Both the position numbers and the translations under genes were made by a program. 64,000 bases of DNA, taken from Trichuris trichiura. Lineage: Eukaryota; Nematoda; Enoplea; Trichinellida; Trichuridae. The notes below the pieces were generated by a model. It made no database searches, was not told where the DNA came from, and saw nothing but the letters and a program-made list of their open reading frames with translations. The stretch spans positions 1,302,001 through 1,366,000 of the forward strand of contig JBAJFE010000009.1 of assembly GCA_037903355.1 (NCBI GenBank), given 5' to 3'. Below, piece by piece: positions 11,534 through 25,508 of this stretch (within the stretch, counting starts at the first letter, position 1; each line of letters starts with the position of its first letter).

Positions 11534-14500
11534 TTATACTTATATATCCGACAGCGCTTCACAAGTCTGAAAAATATACAAAATTGATAGATGTAGGCTG
11601 AGCGTCTTAGAATGCTATAAAAACGCACGCGATGTAAATAGGCAATCAAAAAGCCACATCTACAGATAAGCAACTCTATGGCAGATAAAGCAGCAATAGC
11701 TGTTGTAAGCCGAGTCTACAAACCGCTGTCAAATAAATTATAATACATAACAAGTGTTGGCGAAGTAAACAGCTCGCGAAGTGAGCGCGACAAGTGACCT
11801 CGAGTTCTAATGAAAACAATGCGATCATATTAGGGGGATCATAATTGCGCAAAGCGAATATAGCCAACCCGGATAAGTAAGTCAACTTTCGCTTTTGTGG
11901 GCGTTAAGAGGTGACAGTTTTCGGTCACGCAACTACTAAGATCGGTAAGCGAGAAGGTTTTGAAAAGATCGAAAGCGCGCATTTCATTGTAATACAGCCA
12001 CAACATTGACGCTGCTAGTAACTAAATTAGCGCATGTCCAAGCACATGAGCTAATCAAAACTTGATCAATCATTCCAAACGATAATTTGACAACATCGCC
12101 TCCTGTCTGAAAGCTTATCGATTAATCTTGAAAAGGGCGGAAAGTTTTCGCAAAGATGAATACGGTGCTTCCCTGACGAAGTTCAAATTCTTTTGTAAGG
12201 ATAATTGGGTAGAAAGAGTTTTAACCGCCAAACTAAACAATAAATAGCTAATCTAAGTGCTTGCTTTGAAAAATATTTCTACTTCGCAAGTTGAATCCCG
12301 AAAGCGTCGCAACTTTGAAGCTTACAACGGGATATTCAGTCGGATGAAAGCCTGCATGCAGGAATACGGGAAAAGTTTAATATTTTCCGCGCTCTCAAAA
12401 TTTTTGCTAACCAGTGAGCGTCAGGTAAGTGCATTCCGAAGATTACAATTAAAGCGGAACAATGGCGTTCCCGCGAGAAACAAGAAAGAACGCCGCGCGA
12501 GCGGTCTCCAGCGAGGACGCGACTAAGTAAGGTTCGCACTTCAAAATTTCCTAAGAATCTAAAATCTGGCAACGGAAGAAGAATTATTCGGGATTGAACA
12601 TCCTTCCTTCGTGCTTTCACTTTGGGCGACCACGGTAATTTTGAAAATTGCGTAATTGACAAGAGAAAATAAAAGCAAGTTTAAAATTGTACATGCTCGA
12701 AATGAAGCGGCAAACAAAAACCGGCCTCAACGTAAACAAAGCGGCTGATTTCAAATAAACTACCAACTATAGCGCTTTTGCCGGAAACGGTCAATCGAAA
12801 AATTATTTCCTCAGCTAAGTCATGCTCAGCTGAATATCTGATTTTAAAAAATACCAATTGTCCTTGCGCGTACTGCTTCGCCATAGGAAGCCGTAAGTTG
12901 AGCATTAGGAATATTCAAACCTTAAGATAGAGATCGTTCTCAAACGACGATCATATACAGCCGGTTGCACTCACGCTGGAATGCAAATAAGAAGTTTATT
13001 AGCGTAACTGTTCAACCGGCGGAAGGGAATAGGTACTTAAACTGATGGATGTTAAAATTAAAGGTATCACTTCTTCTTCTTTTCCAACGAAAAGTCATTA
13101 CCCATCTCTTAGTGCATAAATCTTTGAAAAATAACAACGTCGGCATCTGTAGTTCATATAGACAGAGCAACGAGGGCGAACAAGAAGAGAATATGGAAAC
13201 GAGAATTTCCCGCGAATTGCCGCACAGCAATTAGTCAACTTTTAAAACCAAGTCTGGCAGAAGTTGTACAGCCGAAAGTCTACGTGCGTTAGCGTTGACT
13301 TAGGCTACGGCTTTTTGGATAAAAAGTTAACGCGCGGTAACTAATTTATGCATTTGGCTTAGCTACGCGTTTTCACACTTCGCTACGCGTCATTTTGACA
13401 ACATATTCAATCCCGTTATCAGTAGTGATACTTGGAGAGCGACCTGCATCAATCAAAAATGTTTGAGTGATAACAGTGGGCATAGAAGAACATATTCTTT
13501 GTCATGCTAAGCTCGAGAGGATAATAATTCTACACGGAGATCACTGTTTCGCTATCGTTTGATGGAGGCATTCGATTTGGCTACTTTTTTCCACTCTCAA
13601 AGTAACAATGGGGCGGGATGGAAATTCAAGGAAAAAGACAGAAGTCAATTCTACCGTCCCGACTGAATCATCGAAAATTTAAAATTCAAATAGACTCATT
13701 TCCAATGTAAGTTATTTGAAAGCAACGTCACTGCTCACCGTGGGCACCCAGTAACAGGAATGTCAAGCAAGCCAGACTAGCTGCTCATACTTCAACACAA
13801 TTTTACGTTTGCACTCGCTGGAACGACGACGCAACCGCTCGACAAAGAGAGAAGCCGTTCTTTCCACCAAATGTCCGCCTTTCAAGCCACCCATTGGTTT
13901 TGCCAGTCATACGACGCGGAGTAGTAGTATTGATTATCGATCAAAGTATCCGGTGCTCTCATCCGGCTTGCAGACACATTGAAAGCTTACGAGCATAAAA
14001 AAGATAGCGCTATTTCAGGGCAGAGAAACTTTAACGAGTTGCCAGCCGTCGGTTTTTGGTGCTTATCATTTTTGATTGAGCAAAGAGACCAAGTCCAAAT
14101 GACGTCACACAAGGATTTAGCAGAAACCCTAAGAGAAAAACAGGAGCGCATTGGCGCGTAGGAGAGGGCCAAAACCAGATGTACAACAACAACTGGAAGA
14201 AGATCACGCATCGATTATGCCATACGAATGCAACATGTTGATACAAGGTCATCAGTGTGCCGAAGTTGATGAAAATCTGACATGCCAATAATTGATAAGC
14301 GGGTTGCGGACTTTTTTGCCCTTCAAAAAAGTGATACAACATCAATAGCCGACGAGGATGAAATCGTCGGACAAGCGAAAGCCTGAAAACGTATGTTCTT
14401 TCAAAGTTCGTAGGAGGCGGCCACTTAGCGGACAAAGGAATAGACTTTTGGTGACAGATATATTATCTCCCATTACGGTAGTGTTATATGCGTGTATCTA

Positions 14501-17090
14501 AAAGTAACCACAGCGAAAGAGAAGTTAAAAGTCTAATAGCATATCGGTGCGGCAGAAATGGGAAACCAAATAAGCTACTATCACGCGGTGTGTTGGCATT
14601 TCGAAAAGTGTACGTCGACTATCGATCCGACGAGCGCAACTGCTGATGCTCAAACGAACTTAATGAGTAAAATCAAAGCCGTAAGATTGCCCTGTTAAAA
14701 GCAGTAATGGACGAATAGAAAAAGTAGCTTTAATTAGGATTATTTTGCGCCTCAATTTGCCCTCCCCATTCGAATCTCTTTCAAGCGTGCAAACGCTTAG
14801 GCGCAATGCTTTTAACACGAGCTTTAAAGCAGCGACTCGTTTGAAAAGGATAAAAATAGTTGCTTTTACGATTCAGCGGTATGCCGTCTAGCTGTTTGTT
14901 GCCAACATCCAGCGCGTTGTTGAAATTTTAGACGACATGTTTGAATAACAAGTTTCCAAGGTTACCTTAGGAACCTGGAAATCAATAATGGTTTGCTGGA
15001 AAAACATGACCACTTTTATTCCATGAAGAAAAGTGTCAAATCGATCAATTCTCCGTATCTCTCTCTCTTTCTGTCTCTCTGCGTTGTTACTAGCCGACGA
15101 TTGGAGAAGAATAACCACTTTTACCGTTGTTCGCCAAGTAAACTGCGCAGGCTAGACAGTCATTTGCTCAGCGTGCATTCATTAATAGACCACATGAATT
15201 CTGGCAAACACCTTTGAAATTAGAACTCTTAATGCGTCATTAGAAAAGTATTGCAAAATCAAACCAGTGCTCAATTCTGTCTTTTCGTCCATTGAAGTAG
15301 GCAAGGTAGATGTATGTATACGCTATGGTCAATGTCGTGCTCGCATCTTGAGTTCAAGTAGAAACCCGTTATCACTCTTAAATAACAAAGCTAAATGCAT
15401 CAACTGATCAATGAAAAAATTGCGAGCGAGAAACGAGTAACAATCACGAATTAACAGACAATGGAATTGGAAAACGAAACATTGTAGAAGCAATGTAGGG
15501 GTACTGTAAAATGATCGCAAAAATACATTTTGCAACCTGCGCATATTCGGATCAGATTCAAATGTCTCCGTCAGTGACAACGTTATTTAATAGCTTTCAT
15601 GATAAGACCAATTTTAATCGAAAATATACGTAGTCAGTTTGAAAGTTCAACGCATATAAACGTGTTACGCAAATTTTCTTTTGTCTACACGCAGAAATAA
15701 GCGGTAGATAATCTTTACAGACAGCGAACTTCAGACATTCCTTCCTATGGCAACCGTGTATGCTATTTGTTAATGATTAATGAACAGACTGCAATAACGA
15801 AACGGAATGTGGAATTAAGCTGTAAAACTGGATGACAACTCATTGGCGGGATGAACTTGGAAACATTCTATTATACTTCGATTTTCCCTCACGCATTCGT
15901 AGAGCTTTAAACCGCAGCCAACAGCATTGTTAATCGTTTCTGGAAACTTAACTTTTCATGAACAATCAAACGAATGGGTTTACGAATCTAAGGTGCGATG
16001 CTGACCGCGTAATGCGTTTCCAAAAAAAAGCGGCAATACTATCACTTTAGCTAACAATGGAGCGATAGAGTTCTGAATTCGCACGTTATATATTGGACAG
16101 ATAAGTTTTATTCGACAGAATATAGTAAACGAGTAAATTCACAGCACGTCGAGCGATATTACGATATCTTAACAATACTACTACGTTGAGAGCGTTTTGA
16201 AAAGTTGAACGAAGGCAAATTACAACTTCAAAACAACAAACTAAAATACTTAGCTTAGACTCGATCGTGAGCATGCAGAAGAAGGAAAGGTAACAAAGCG
16301 TTAGTTCGATCAAAAGCATTATAAAAATACGCATACATTCATTGAAAATTGTTAAATTGCACTACGTTTTATTATTTGCCGCAAAAACATGTGGACACAA
16401 TACGTGAAAATGAAGTCCAAAAATTTAAGCAGCAGTGTTTCTAGACTTCCGCAAGAAACTTAAAATAACAAAAGTTTTGAAGAGCGCACGATACAAAATA
16501 GGCAATATAAAAACCGTTTAGTTGTTAGAGGCAAAAATAACGCAGTTTTTTGACTTTATTTACGAAACAAATCTATCGAACCTGCGCATCCAGTTGTCTG
16601 TAATATTCGCAAAGTTAAATCGCTTTTGGTTGTCGGCTTGAAGCTTGCGCCCCTAATTAAAGAGATTTTCATTATTCACTAAGTTAAAAGAACCAATTTT
16701 AAATGGGCAACAACCGATACCACTCGTCTGCGCATTATTTGACTTCCAGTTTTGTAACTACAGCGAAAGTAACGAACGACGAATAAAATTATTTAATAAA
16801 CAAAATATGTAGCTTTTATTTTTTACATTTCGTTTTATCTACGACGACTGTAAAGCTTAAAGGAAGTAAAGTTTATTTTTCATTTCCGAAAAAGTTGAAA
16901 GTAAAATAGGTCTTCGAACGAACGAGAAGTAGACTAAAATGCGTGAATTAAATTTTTGTTTTGCAAAATCTCGGCGAAAATGTTCAAAAATCGTACTGAC
17001 AAATTGTAGGTACAGTACTATTCTTTTTTGTACCTGCTAATCTTTAACAGTTGATAAACCGTTTTAATCGTTGTTTGTTCGGTCGCTGCG
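11534..17090. other. Intergenic, 5.5 kb, no gene recognised
   Basis: This separates the divergent SPA17-like and SSRP1 genes. It holds only scattered frames of 60-134 codons on both strands, none resembling a known family and none joining into a splice chain I could support. A short pyrimidine run of the TCTCTC type sits near 15057-15080. The last few hundred bases should include the SSRP1 promoter. Confidence 0.4.
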
Positions 17091-19992
17091 ATGAGTAACG
17101 TCGTTCTCGAATTTACCGACGTGCGTATGGAAAATGTTGGACATCTGGTTAAGCTAAGATCGCTGTTTTCCTTTATAATTTTGCCAGTTGCAGGATCGCG
17201 GTCGCATGAAACTGACCGAACAGAGCGCCGTATTTTACAACAACAAAACCGGCGCAACGGAGACTATTTCGGCAAAAGACATTGAGTCGTGCCATTGGTC
17301 TCGTCTGGGCAATGGGCCAGCGCTACGATTTCTTGCGCAAAATGGCAAAATGTATCGCTTTGGCGGCTTTGACGAAGCTGTAAGTTCATACATAGCGCCG
17401 CCGTTTGTCAAAGTCCAAGTAGTAATATTTGCAATATTTTTTTCATAAATTACATCTGGCCTTTGTTGGCGTTTCAATCACGTTGCAAAGTCTTTTCGCA
17501 GCACTTCTATGTTTCAATAGTAACTTTTGTAGAAGTTGCTTCAGGCGTGTGTAATTTGTAGGACCACGAGAAGCTGAAAACCTTTTTCAAGGCAAACTGG
17601 CATTTGAATCTTGAGACGAAAAACATATGCTGCAAAGGAGTAAACTACGGCGCGTTGAAGTTTCTAGGTTTGCTAGTATTCGCGTATTTTCCATCCGCTT
17701 TGTTCTAAACGTCTCCGTGTGGACGCAGGTTCGAATCTCGAGTTCGAGCATGAAGACCAATTGATCTTTGACATTCCTTTGAACAACGTCAGCAACTGTT
17801 TGGCCGCCAAAAACGAACTGACTTTGGAGTTTCATCAAAATGACGAATGCCCCGTATCTCTAATGGAAATTCGTTTCCACGTACCTTCCGATGCGACGGA
17901 AGATGACCCCGCAGAAGTAAGAATAACACAGAACTCATTTTCTCCAAATGTACGTGTATTCCTGGCAGGAGTACAAAAAAAAGATTGTATCAAAAGCAGG
18001 TGTTATTCAAGAGACAGGAAAGGCCTTAGCTGTACTTGAGCAAATTCTTTGCGCCACGCCAAGGTGAGAAGAGTACGTTTTTCGTCGGGCGAAACATTTC
18101 GATTTTTGCAGAGGTCGATATGACATCAAAATATACCCGTCTTTTTTGGCTCTGCACGGCAAGACTTTCAACTACAATATTCCAATATCATCCATTCTTG
18201 GTCTGTTCCTTTTGCCTCATCAGGATGGTAGACGAATGTTCTTTGTGGTATGCTATGCTTATAAAGAACTGTGCGCGGCAAAACCTCTTCCTTTATTAGA
18301 TCGGTCTCGATCCACCAATAAAGCAGGGGCAGACACGTTATAACTTCTTGATTCTCGAGCTGCCGAAAGATGAGGAAGTTGAACTGGAGCTCGGCCTTCC
18401 CGAGTAACACCAATTGAAGCTAATTATTTTCTTTTACCTTTCTTATCAACTTTGATAATTCAGAGATGTTCTGAAGGAAAAGTACGGCGGGCAGTTGACA
18501 CGCTGCTTGTCCGGTTCTCTATACGAAGTACTGGCGAGAATAATGAAGGCTATTGTTCGCAAGCGCATACGCATTCCCGGAAGGTTCACCGGGTAATAAT
18601 TTTTAATAAGCAACAATCCGTATTTTCCCATCTGACTTGAGTGAGTACTGTTTTCTTGCAGCAACACGGGAACTCCGGCAATTAGCTGCGCTTACAAATC
18701 GGCAAGCGGCTTCCTGTACCCAATGGAAAAAGGCTTTATGTTTATTCATAAGCCTCCTCTGCATATACGCTTCGAAGATGTTGCTTCCGTTCATTTCGAT
18801 CGTTCCGACGTTATTACAAGATCATTCGACTTCGAAGTGACAGTCAAATCAGGCATGTCGTATACATTTACCAGCATCGAAAAGTAGGCTATCATTTGAC
18901 ATTTTTGCGCCTTCATGTTAAATTCATTTTCAAGAGAAGAAAACGCTAAATTGTACGAGTACGTCAATGAAAAAAGGCTGCATATTGTTAACGTCAAGAA
19001 GCCGGTATCTTACTAAAGCGTTTCCCCCCTTTCCGCGTTACAGTTGGTTTCTGATTTGCAGGTATCAGACGTGAGCAATGATCTTTTTGAGGGAAATTCC
19101 GACGGAGAACGTGATCATTACGCGGAACAGTTGAAGAATGAAGCGCGCGAAATGGAGAACGACAGTAGCGACAGTGGTGAACTGATTGTTCTTGTTGACA
19201 ATAACAGATAATTCTAAGAGATGACTTTTTTTTTTAGCGGATAGCGATTATGATCCATATCGGAAAGATGAAAAGCCGCCGCGTAGCGGAAGCTCCACTT
19301 CCAGCAAAAGTGAAGAAGAATCTGACGAGGAGAAGGAATCGTCTGGAACTGAATCGGACGCGGAAGAGAGCGACAAGGAAAAGCGCAGTCCCTCGCCTCA
19401 TCGTCCGGCCAAGCGTGAATTGTCGTCTAGCGACGAGGAAAAGAAAATGCCACCAAAGAAAATGACTAAGAAAGTTCGGGTTTTGAAACATTACTCTTAT
19501 TAATTTCATCTTTTGAGTAATGATTTATTTTTAAAGCAAAGCGCAGGAGCAGATCGAACCGGCAGGAAACGGCAAAAAGACGGAAATGCTCCAAAGAAAC
19601 CTCAGTCTGCCTACGTTCTTTGGATGAGGGCTAACCGAGATAAGATAAAAGAGGAAGGAATGAGCTTTGCGGAGATCGGCAAGAAAGCCGGAGAGCTATG
19701 GAAAAACGTTACTGATAAGAAGGTACATTCTTACTGTAATTTCAAATTTTTGAATTTCCGATTGCGTGTAGAAATGGGAAGAGCTCGCTCGAAAGGATCG
19801 CGTAAGATATCAGGAAGAAATGTCCAAGTACGAAGAAGCGCAAGGTAGCGGCCTTCCAAAGACAAAGTAACTTCGTAAACGCGTTACGAAATTTTGAATT
19901 TGATCTTCCTATTTTTAAGGCAGCCAACAATGTCGAAGTCTGCGAAAGTGGAGTCGAAAGTAATTATTGACGTGCGGGACTCAGATTCTTGA
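17091..19992 (+). CDS. SSRP1: FACT complex subunit SSRP1, HMG-box histone chaperone (15 exons)
   Basis: Exons: 17091-17147, 17194-17379, 17562-17667, 17729-17916, 17969-18063, 18112-18247, 18300-18403, 18464-18592, 18662-18883, 18935-19004, 19062-19176, 19238-19473, 19537-19722, 19772-19866 and 19920-19992. All are GT-AG and in phase, giving 665 residues. Family blocks in order: [79 protein letters not shown] and [19 protein letters not shown] (POB3/PH domains). An acidic, serine-rich linker follows, then an HMG box at about 563-632 ([20 protein letters not shown]). With SPT16 it forms FACT, which moves H2A-H2B during nuclear transcription and replication. The tail after the HMG box is short and ends IIDVRDSDS. 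The exon 11 donor (GTGAAC) and the last exon are the least certain. Confidence 0.96.
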
Positions 19993-22131
19993 AGTCAATT
20001 TAAATAATTTTTTCCCCTTGAAACGCGACATTTCTTTTCCATTGTCTCCCGTGGCACGAAGGCCAACGTGCCATGGTGCATTGTGGGCTTTCAATGAATT
20101 GTTCGAGCCATTTTTACGGGAAAGTAGTATACACTATTCTTGTTTTCTTAATTCTTTATGTATTTTTCATTTATGGGCAAAATGCCATTGCAACAAATCG
20201 TAATCACCGCTGTCCTTCTCCAGTTTACTGTTGTACAATGAACGGCCTTCCACTGCGTTGGACGTTTAATGTATATCGCTTTTTAATGGGAGCGAATCGC
20301 GTAGCGTTTCATTCACTCTCCTACCGGTTGAGTGAAGGCAGTCGTCGACAACTAGCTTACCTATCTTTGTTGTTCCTTTGTTCAGCATCGGAAAGTGACC
20401 TCTATTTTGACCGTCCCACTTCACCTAGGCGTGTTTCGACTACTTGCAACCGCTGCGACAGGATGGCGCTTGTTGAGATGTAAAAATTTGAGACAGGAGA
20501 AAGAGGGCGTTGCGTAAGTAGCATTTCGAATTTGCTTATTCTTGCTAATTTTAACACGCGTTTAAGTTGCAAAATACGTTTCACTGCAGTTCCTGTCGAC
20601 GCGGTGCAAATTCTTACGCTGGTGATAAGTAAATATTTTGCCTAAAGCCGTGTCAGTTAGAGATTCAAGAACAAAAGTGCACTTTATAAAAACAACTTGC
20701 CAGCAGCTAGTTAGCGGCGGCAGTACTCTGTGAATGTGCTAAGACTTTTCTTTTGATTTCAATATACGGTAAATAACGAACTTAAAAGTTAGCAGATATT
20801 GCTATTATGGCGACTGCCTCAGCTGGTAGTCCCCTTAATAACAAGATTAAGAAATTTGTAAACTTTTCGCCGAAGTTTTGTAGAGCCTATTCATTTACGG
20901 AAAAATAATATTTTAGCCAAAAAATCAAATACCACCGCGATGCATACGTTAAAATGAGGCGGTCTCTAATCATTTAGCGTTGGAAAATATTTTCTCACTT
21001 ACCATACTTTTCTTTGACAATTCGTCAGTAGCCGCTTGCAAAGTTAGGCAAAATGGCTTTCAACGCCGCAGGCAAAAGTTTCGAGGCGGATTTTCACTTC
21101 AAAAACGAGTCTCAATAATTCGGCTTGTCAACAAGGGGAAAGTTCATGGTCAACCGGCAGACGACGTAACAATTTGGACAGAAACGAAGGCTGTTTGCTG
21201 GAAACGGCATCCGCTGGGAAATTGTAAGCCCAGTCGGGAGCACAGAGTTGTTTTCGGTCGCTGGTAGCGTTTGAAAATTCAAATGACAAGAGCACTGTAT
21301 TTTGCTACCTGACTATTATTTTATTTTCAAAAAACATGTGCATACTGTAAGAAACTTTTCAGCCTTTGAATACGCAATGTTCCAAAGCTTTTTAAAGGTT
21401 TATCCTTGGTGGATAAAATATTTTCGTAAATTATTGACAGAAACTTGGCAGTAACTTCGCACCCGCAAATGCCCTTTCCTTTTTGGCAAATTATTTCGCT
21501 TTGTCGCGAAGTGCAGTTGCTATAAATAATGCGTTGGCAAATAAATTTTGTTCTTCACGAAAATTGAAACTGTCCGCGCGATGCGCGCTTACGAGTTGAG
21601 ACTATCGTTTTGCTTGAATCTGTTTCGATGCTAGTTGTTCGTCAGCTAACGATTTAAAGGTCACTGTAACCCTTAGGCTTAGGTTCAAAAAAGTTTGCTT
21701 TCGCTTCCGATTTAATTGAATTTGCTTTTCAGGGGCAACATATAACGTCTTAGTCCGAAATAGTTACCTGAAAACCCTTTTTACTGTAGAAAATCCATTG
21801 CATATGGCTTATGCGTTTTTTGCCAGCATGCGCTGCTAAGATGTTTGAGTAGCTTGAAAGGTAATGGTAGATAACGCGTTAACCACATTTTGCAGGCTTA
21901 GTAGCAAGAAAGTGATAGCATTTATATGCACTTTAAATTTTGAATTCATACGTGAATTGCTGCATACGCGAAGTCTTCAAGTTAGGCCTTCCTTATCTTG
22001 CCATTTAAGACGTAGGCTGAGCAGATTGTTTCGTTTGCAGATGAGCAAGCACTTTGCGTGACTACTGCTACGTCCGCAGGTGAATAGAAGCTCACGAAAG
22101 TGCTCAGTACAGTTGGTGACAAAAAAAGCGA
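19993..22131. other. Intergenic between SSRP1 and the myotubularin gene
   Basis: It probably holds the SSRP1 3' UTR and the 5' region of the next gene. A 136-codon frame at 20073-20483 starts with a hydrophobic stretch but is unlike any family I know. A 34-codon frame beginning MATASAGSPLNNKIKKF starts at 20807, and a 95-codon frame spans 20980-21267. None could be joined in phase to the myotubularin exons with confidence. They could be 5' UTR or chance. Confidence 0.35.
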
Positions 22132-24894
22132 ATGGAAAACTCCGTTCGATTTCGAAGAGAGCCCTCCGGCCTCGGAAGAACCGCGTCTGCTTTATCGGTA
22201 AGCATATAGGAAAGTTTGTTGTTCGTTTATTTTTGGCTGCTCAAATTCAGAGAATGACTGTTAACTTCGAGGTTGGAGCAGGAATTGTGCTACTTCCAGG
22301 CGAAGAGATTGTAATACAAGGTAGCAAAACTGCCTTGAGCCGACATGTTGACTTAATATCGATCCGTTCGTTTGTTCTAGAAACAGATATTGGTTTTCTT
22401 TCTTGCGCAGGAAAAATTATTGGTAGAATGACTGTTACAAACTATAGGCTATTGTTTGAGTCTTCGGAAGAGGTATTAATGACTTTGGCATTTGACATAT
22501 AATTTTTTTCCGTTAAGAAATGCACCCTTGATATCCCTCTTGGAACAATCAATCGGTTGGACAAGATGGGATACTCGAATATGAGTCGTGGTGAGGATTC
22601 CTACGGCTTTGAAATATTCTGCAAGGTATTTTTTTTCATGCACGTACGACTGTTGAACTTTTCTGTAACAGTTTCCTTCAGGATTTTCGTACTTTTCGCT
22701 TTTCGAGTCGTCAAGAAAACCACGCTCGAAGGCCTCTGTTCGAATGCCTACAAAAGCTCGCTTTTCCTTTATCGCACAAGCTGGTAGTCTTCTCCTATAC
22801 GTATCAAGTTAACGTTGTTCAACTTTTAAGCCTTTCTTTGCATTTCAAAGTAAAGAGAAGTTCAATTCGAACGGCTGGCTTGTTTACGACCCCGTTAAAG
22901 AGTATAACAGAATGGTGCTGTCAAACGTGATACTTCTAAAGTTGTAAGGTTGTTTTTTAGGGGATACCTAACACAAACTGGAGGATATCGCAGGTTAACC
23001 GTCGCTACAACATGGCTAACACCTATCCCAATATTGTAAGCAAGTATTCCGCATATAAGCATTTTTTTAAGCTTCTCATTTAGCTATGCGTTCCCACTTT
23101 GACTTCGGACGAAGATCTAGCTAAAGTAGCGAATTTTCGTTCTCGGCGTCGTCTCCCGGTAGGCTACTTCGCTTTATGAACCTGTGCGTTTTGAATTCGT
23201 TTAATTTTGAAAAGGTATGCTGCTGGTTACATCCCAACGGTCACGCAAGCCTGAGTCGTTCGTCCCAACCTTCCGTAGGCGTAATTTCCAGAAGAAACCA
23301 CGGCGACGAGCTGTATTTGCAAACTATTATTGGCACCAACAGAAAGTCGCGAAAGCTTTACATCATGGATGCACGCCCTGCTATGAACGCTAGGGCAAAC
23401 AAGGTTGAATGTCTGCGAAAAAAAATTTTTCTTTAATAAATATCGCTTGTCTGCATAGGTACGATGCCTTTCTTTCATTTGCGTACTGCAAAGTCGTATG
23501 CGAATGCGGATTGTAGGCGAAAGGAGGCGGATACGAAAGCGAAGCTGCCTATCCAAACGCCGAACTTGTTTTTCTTGACATTGAAAATATTCACGTAATG
23601 CGAGAAAGGCAAGTAATAACGACGTGCGGAAACTCTCCAGAATTTCCAATCTTGCGCAATATGCAAATTTTTGCATTTTTAAATGCTTTCAGCTTGCGAA
23701 AGTTGAGAGAAATATGCGTTGCTTACGGCGAAGACAAGAAGTTTTTTACCCATTTGGACGAAACTCGCTGGCTGGACCACGTCAGAGTATTGCTATAAGA
23801 TTGCATAGCCAAATTTTTCAAAATTGAACCTTTCAGCTGGTACTCTGCGGAGCAGCCCGAATTGTGGACAAAATATACAACTATTCCACGTCAGTCCTTG
23901 TCCATTGCAGCGACGGATGGGATAGGACATCTCAAGTAAGGCTTGATAAGGTGTGGTCATCGAGTTGACAGCCTTTTTGTTTCTTGTAGCTTACCTCATT
24001 AGCTATGCTCATGCTGGACCCTTACTATAGGACAATAAAAGGTTTCGAAGTACTTATCGAAAAGGAATGGTGCAGCTTTGGTCACAAGTTTGCCCACGTA
24101 TTTCAGAATAGTCAGTTCTTTATTGACCATATAATTTCCTGTTGATTGCAGAGAGTGGGCCATGGTGAAGACAAACCAGGTGACACGGAAAGATCTCCAG
24201 TATTCTTACAGTTCATTGACTGCGTGCACCAATTGTTGCACCAGGTAAAAAATTTCAATTTTTCAAAGGGGCAACGCCTACGCAAGTTTTCCGCGTTGTT
24301 TTGTAGTTCCCTCAGAGCTTCGAATTCAATTCTCTTTTTCTCATTTCCATAATGGACCATGTGTACAGCTGTCGTTTTGGTACTTTCTTGTTCAACAGCG
24401 AGTGCGAGCGATGGAAAGTGGTATACGGCTGATGATTGTTGTTGTCCCGCAACCGGTCGACTAATTGCTACTCTTTCCACTTAGGATGTCCATCATAAGA
24501 CCAACTCTGTCTGGTCTTTTTTGAACAGTCAAACCGAGCAGTTCACCAACCCCACTTTCAACCAAGTTGGCGGACTCAGCGTTCTCATTCCGTGCTGTTC
24601 GGTTCGTCGAATCCGGTTCTGGATTGAATACTATCGTCGCTGGAATCCGGCCGATAATTCTTTGCACAAAATGGTAATTTTTCTCTTCATGCGTATTTGC
24701 AACATTGTCATTGAGCGAGGTTTTTTTTCAAATAGAACGAAAGGGCAAAACTGTATCGCCAAATGGTGAACGTAAGACTGGTGTTGAGCGAGAAAATGCA
24801 AGAACTGAGAAAGAAGCAGAAGAACTGTCGGTCCGTCACTTCGTCGACGCTCAACTTGGAGCAGACCGAAAAAGATGGCGTCCAAACGTCGTGA
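22132..24894 (+). CDS. MTMR2: Myotubularin 3-phosphoinositide phosphatase (MTM1/MTMR1/MTMR2 group, 17 exons)
   Basis: Exons: 22132-22197, 22251-22320, 22411-22472, 22518-22625, 22682-22800, 22851-22914, 22961-23035, 23084-23158, 23215-23403, 23517-23608, 23693-23786, 23837-23935, 23990-24097, 24152-24244, 24307-24420, 24485-24673 and 24736-24894; 591 residues. The PH-GRAM domain ([39 protein letters not shown]) is followed by the phosphatase domain ([55 protein letters not shown]). The P-loop HCSDGWDRT has Cys362 and Arg368, so the enzyme should be active on PI3P and PI(3,5)P2 at endosomes. MRESLRKL and GRMTVTNYR favour MTMR2. The exon 10 donor is GC, not GT. An in-frame TGA 15 bases upstream supports the chosen ATG. 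The C-terminal tail is charged and coil-like. AATAAA occurs at 25004 and 25068. Confidence 0.95.
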
Positions 24895-25508
24895 CAATGC
24901 CCTTCGGATACTCTCTTAGAGCTTTTAATTCTTATAAGCTGAAAGTCTGCCCTGTTGACTGTTCTAGCAATTTTTTCCTGCAGATTCAACTACCTGTTGG
25001 TGCAATAAACGGAATGGAGCCCTGAGCCGATGTGTGATACCTTTAATATTTTTTAATCGTGTAACTTAATAAAGACGCCGTCGACAAGTCATCACGGAAG
25101 TTTTCCTCGATAACAAAGCATTAAGCGGTCTTTAAGTTGGCAATGATGAAAAATGTGAATAATACTTTTGAACGTACTAGAAGTAAGGCGGCTCAAGTTT
25201 AAGATTTCTAAAGCATTCTTTTATGGTTTAGTATAGTCTTAAGTTGATAACATTGACTTCGAGTGAAATGGAAATTTGCGGGTAAGTTTAAGAAGCACAA
25301 GTACTGTTTTCGTTTTAGATGCATTGTATTTTGTTCGGTATAAAATTTGGCTCAACGGCTTCAGTTTACTCGCTCTCTATTAATTTTGGTTTTTCTTTTA
25401 TTCACTTGGCATTCCTTATGAACGGACTAACTCCAATAAATACGTTTAGGGCGTTTGTTCGTAAAATTTCACCTTGGAAATTTTTTACAGTACGACTTTG
25501 AAAATTCT

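Noticed and set aside
20073..20483. 136-codon frame with a hydrophobic start, a possible membrane protein
   Set aside because: It starts just past the SSRP1 stop in likely 3' UTR, shows no family resemblance and has no splice partners.
20807..20911. ATG frame beginning MATASAGSPLNN as a first exon of the myotubularin gene
   Set aside because: No acceptor joins it in phase to the exon at 22132 without using a poor site, and an in-frame TGA sits 15 bases before the ATG at 22132. It could be an untranslated exon.
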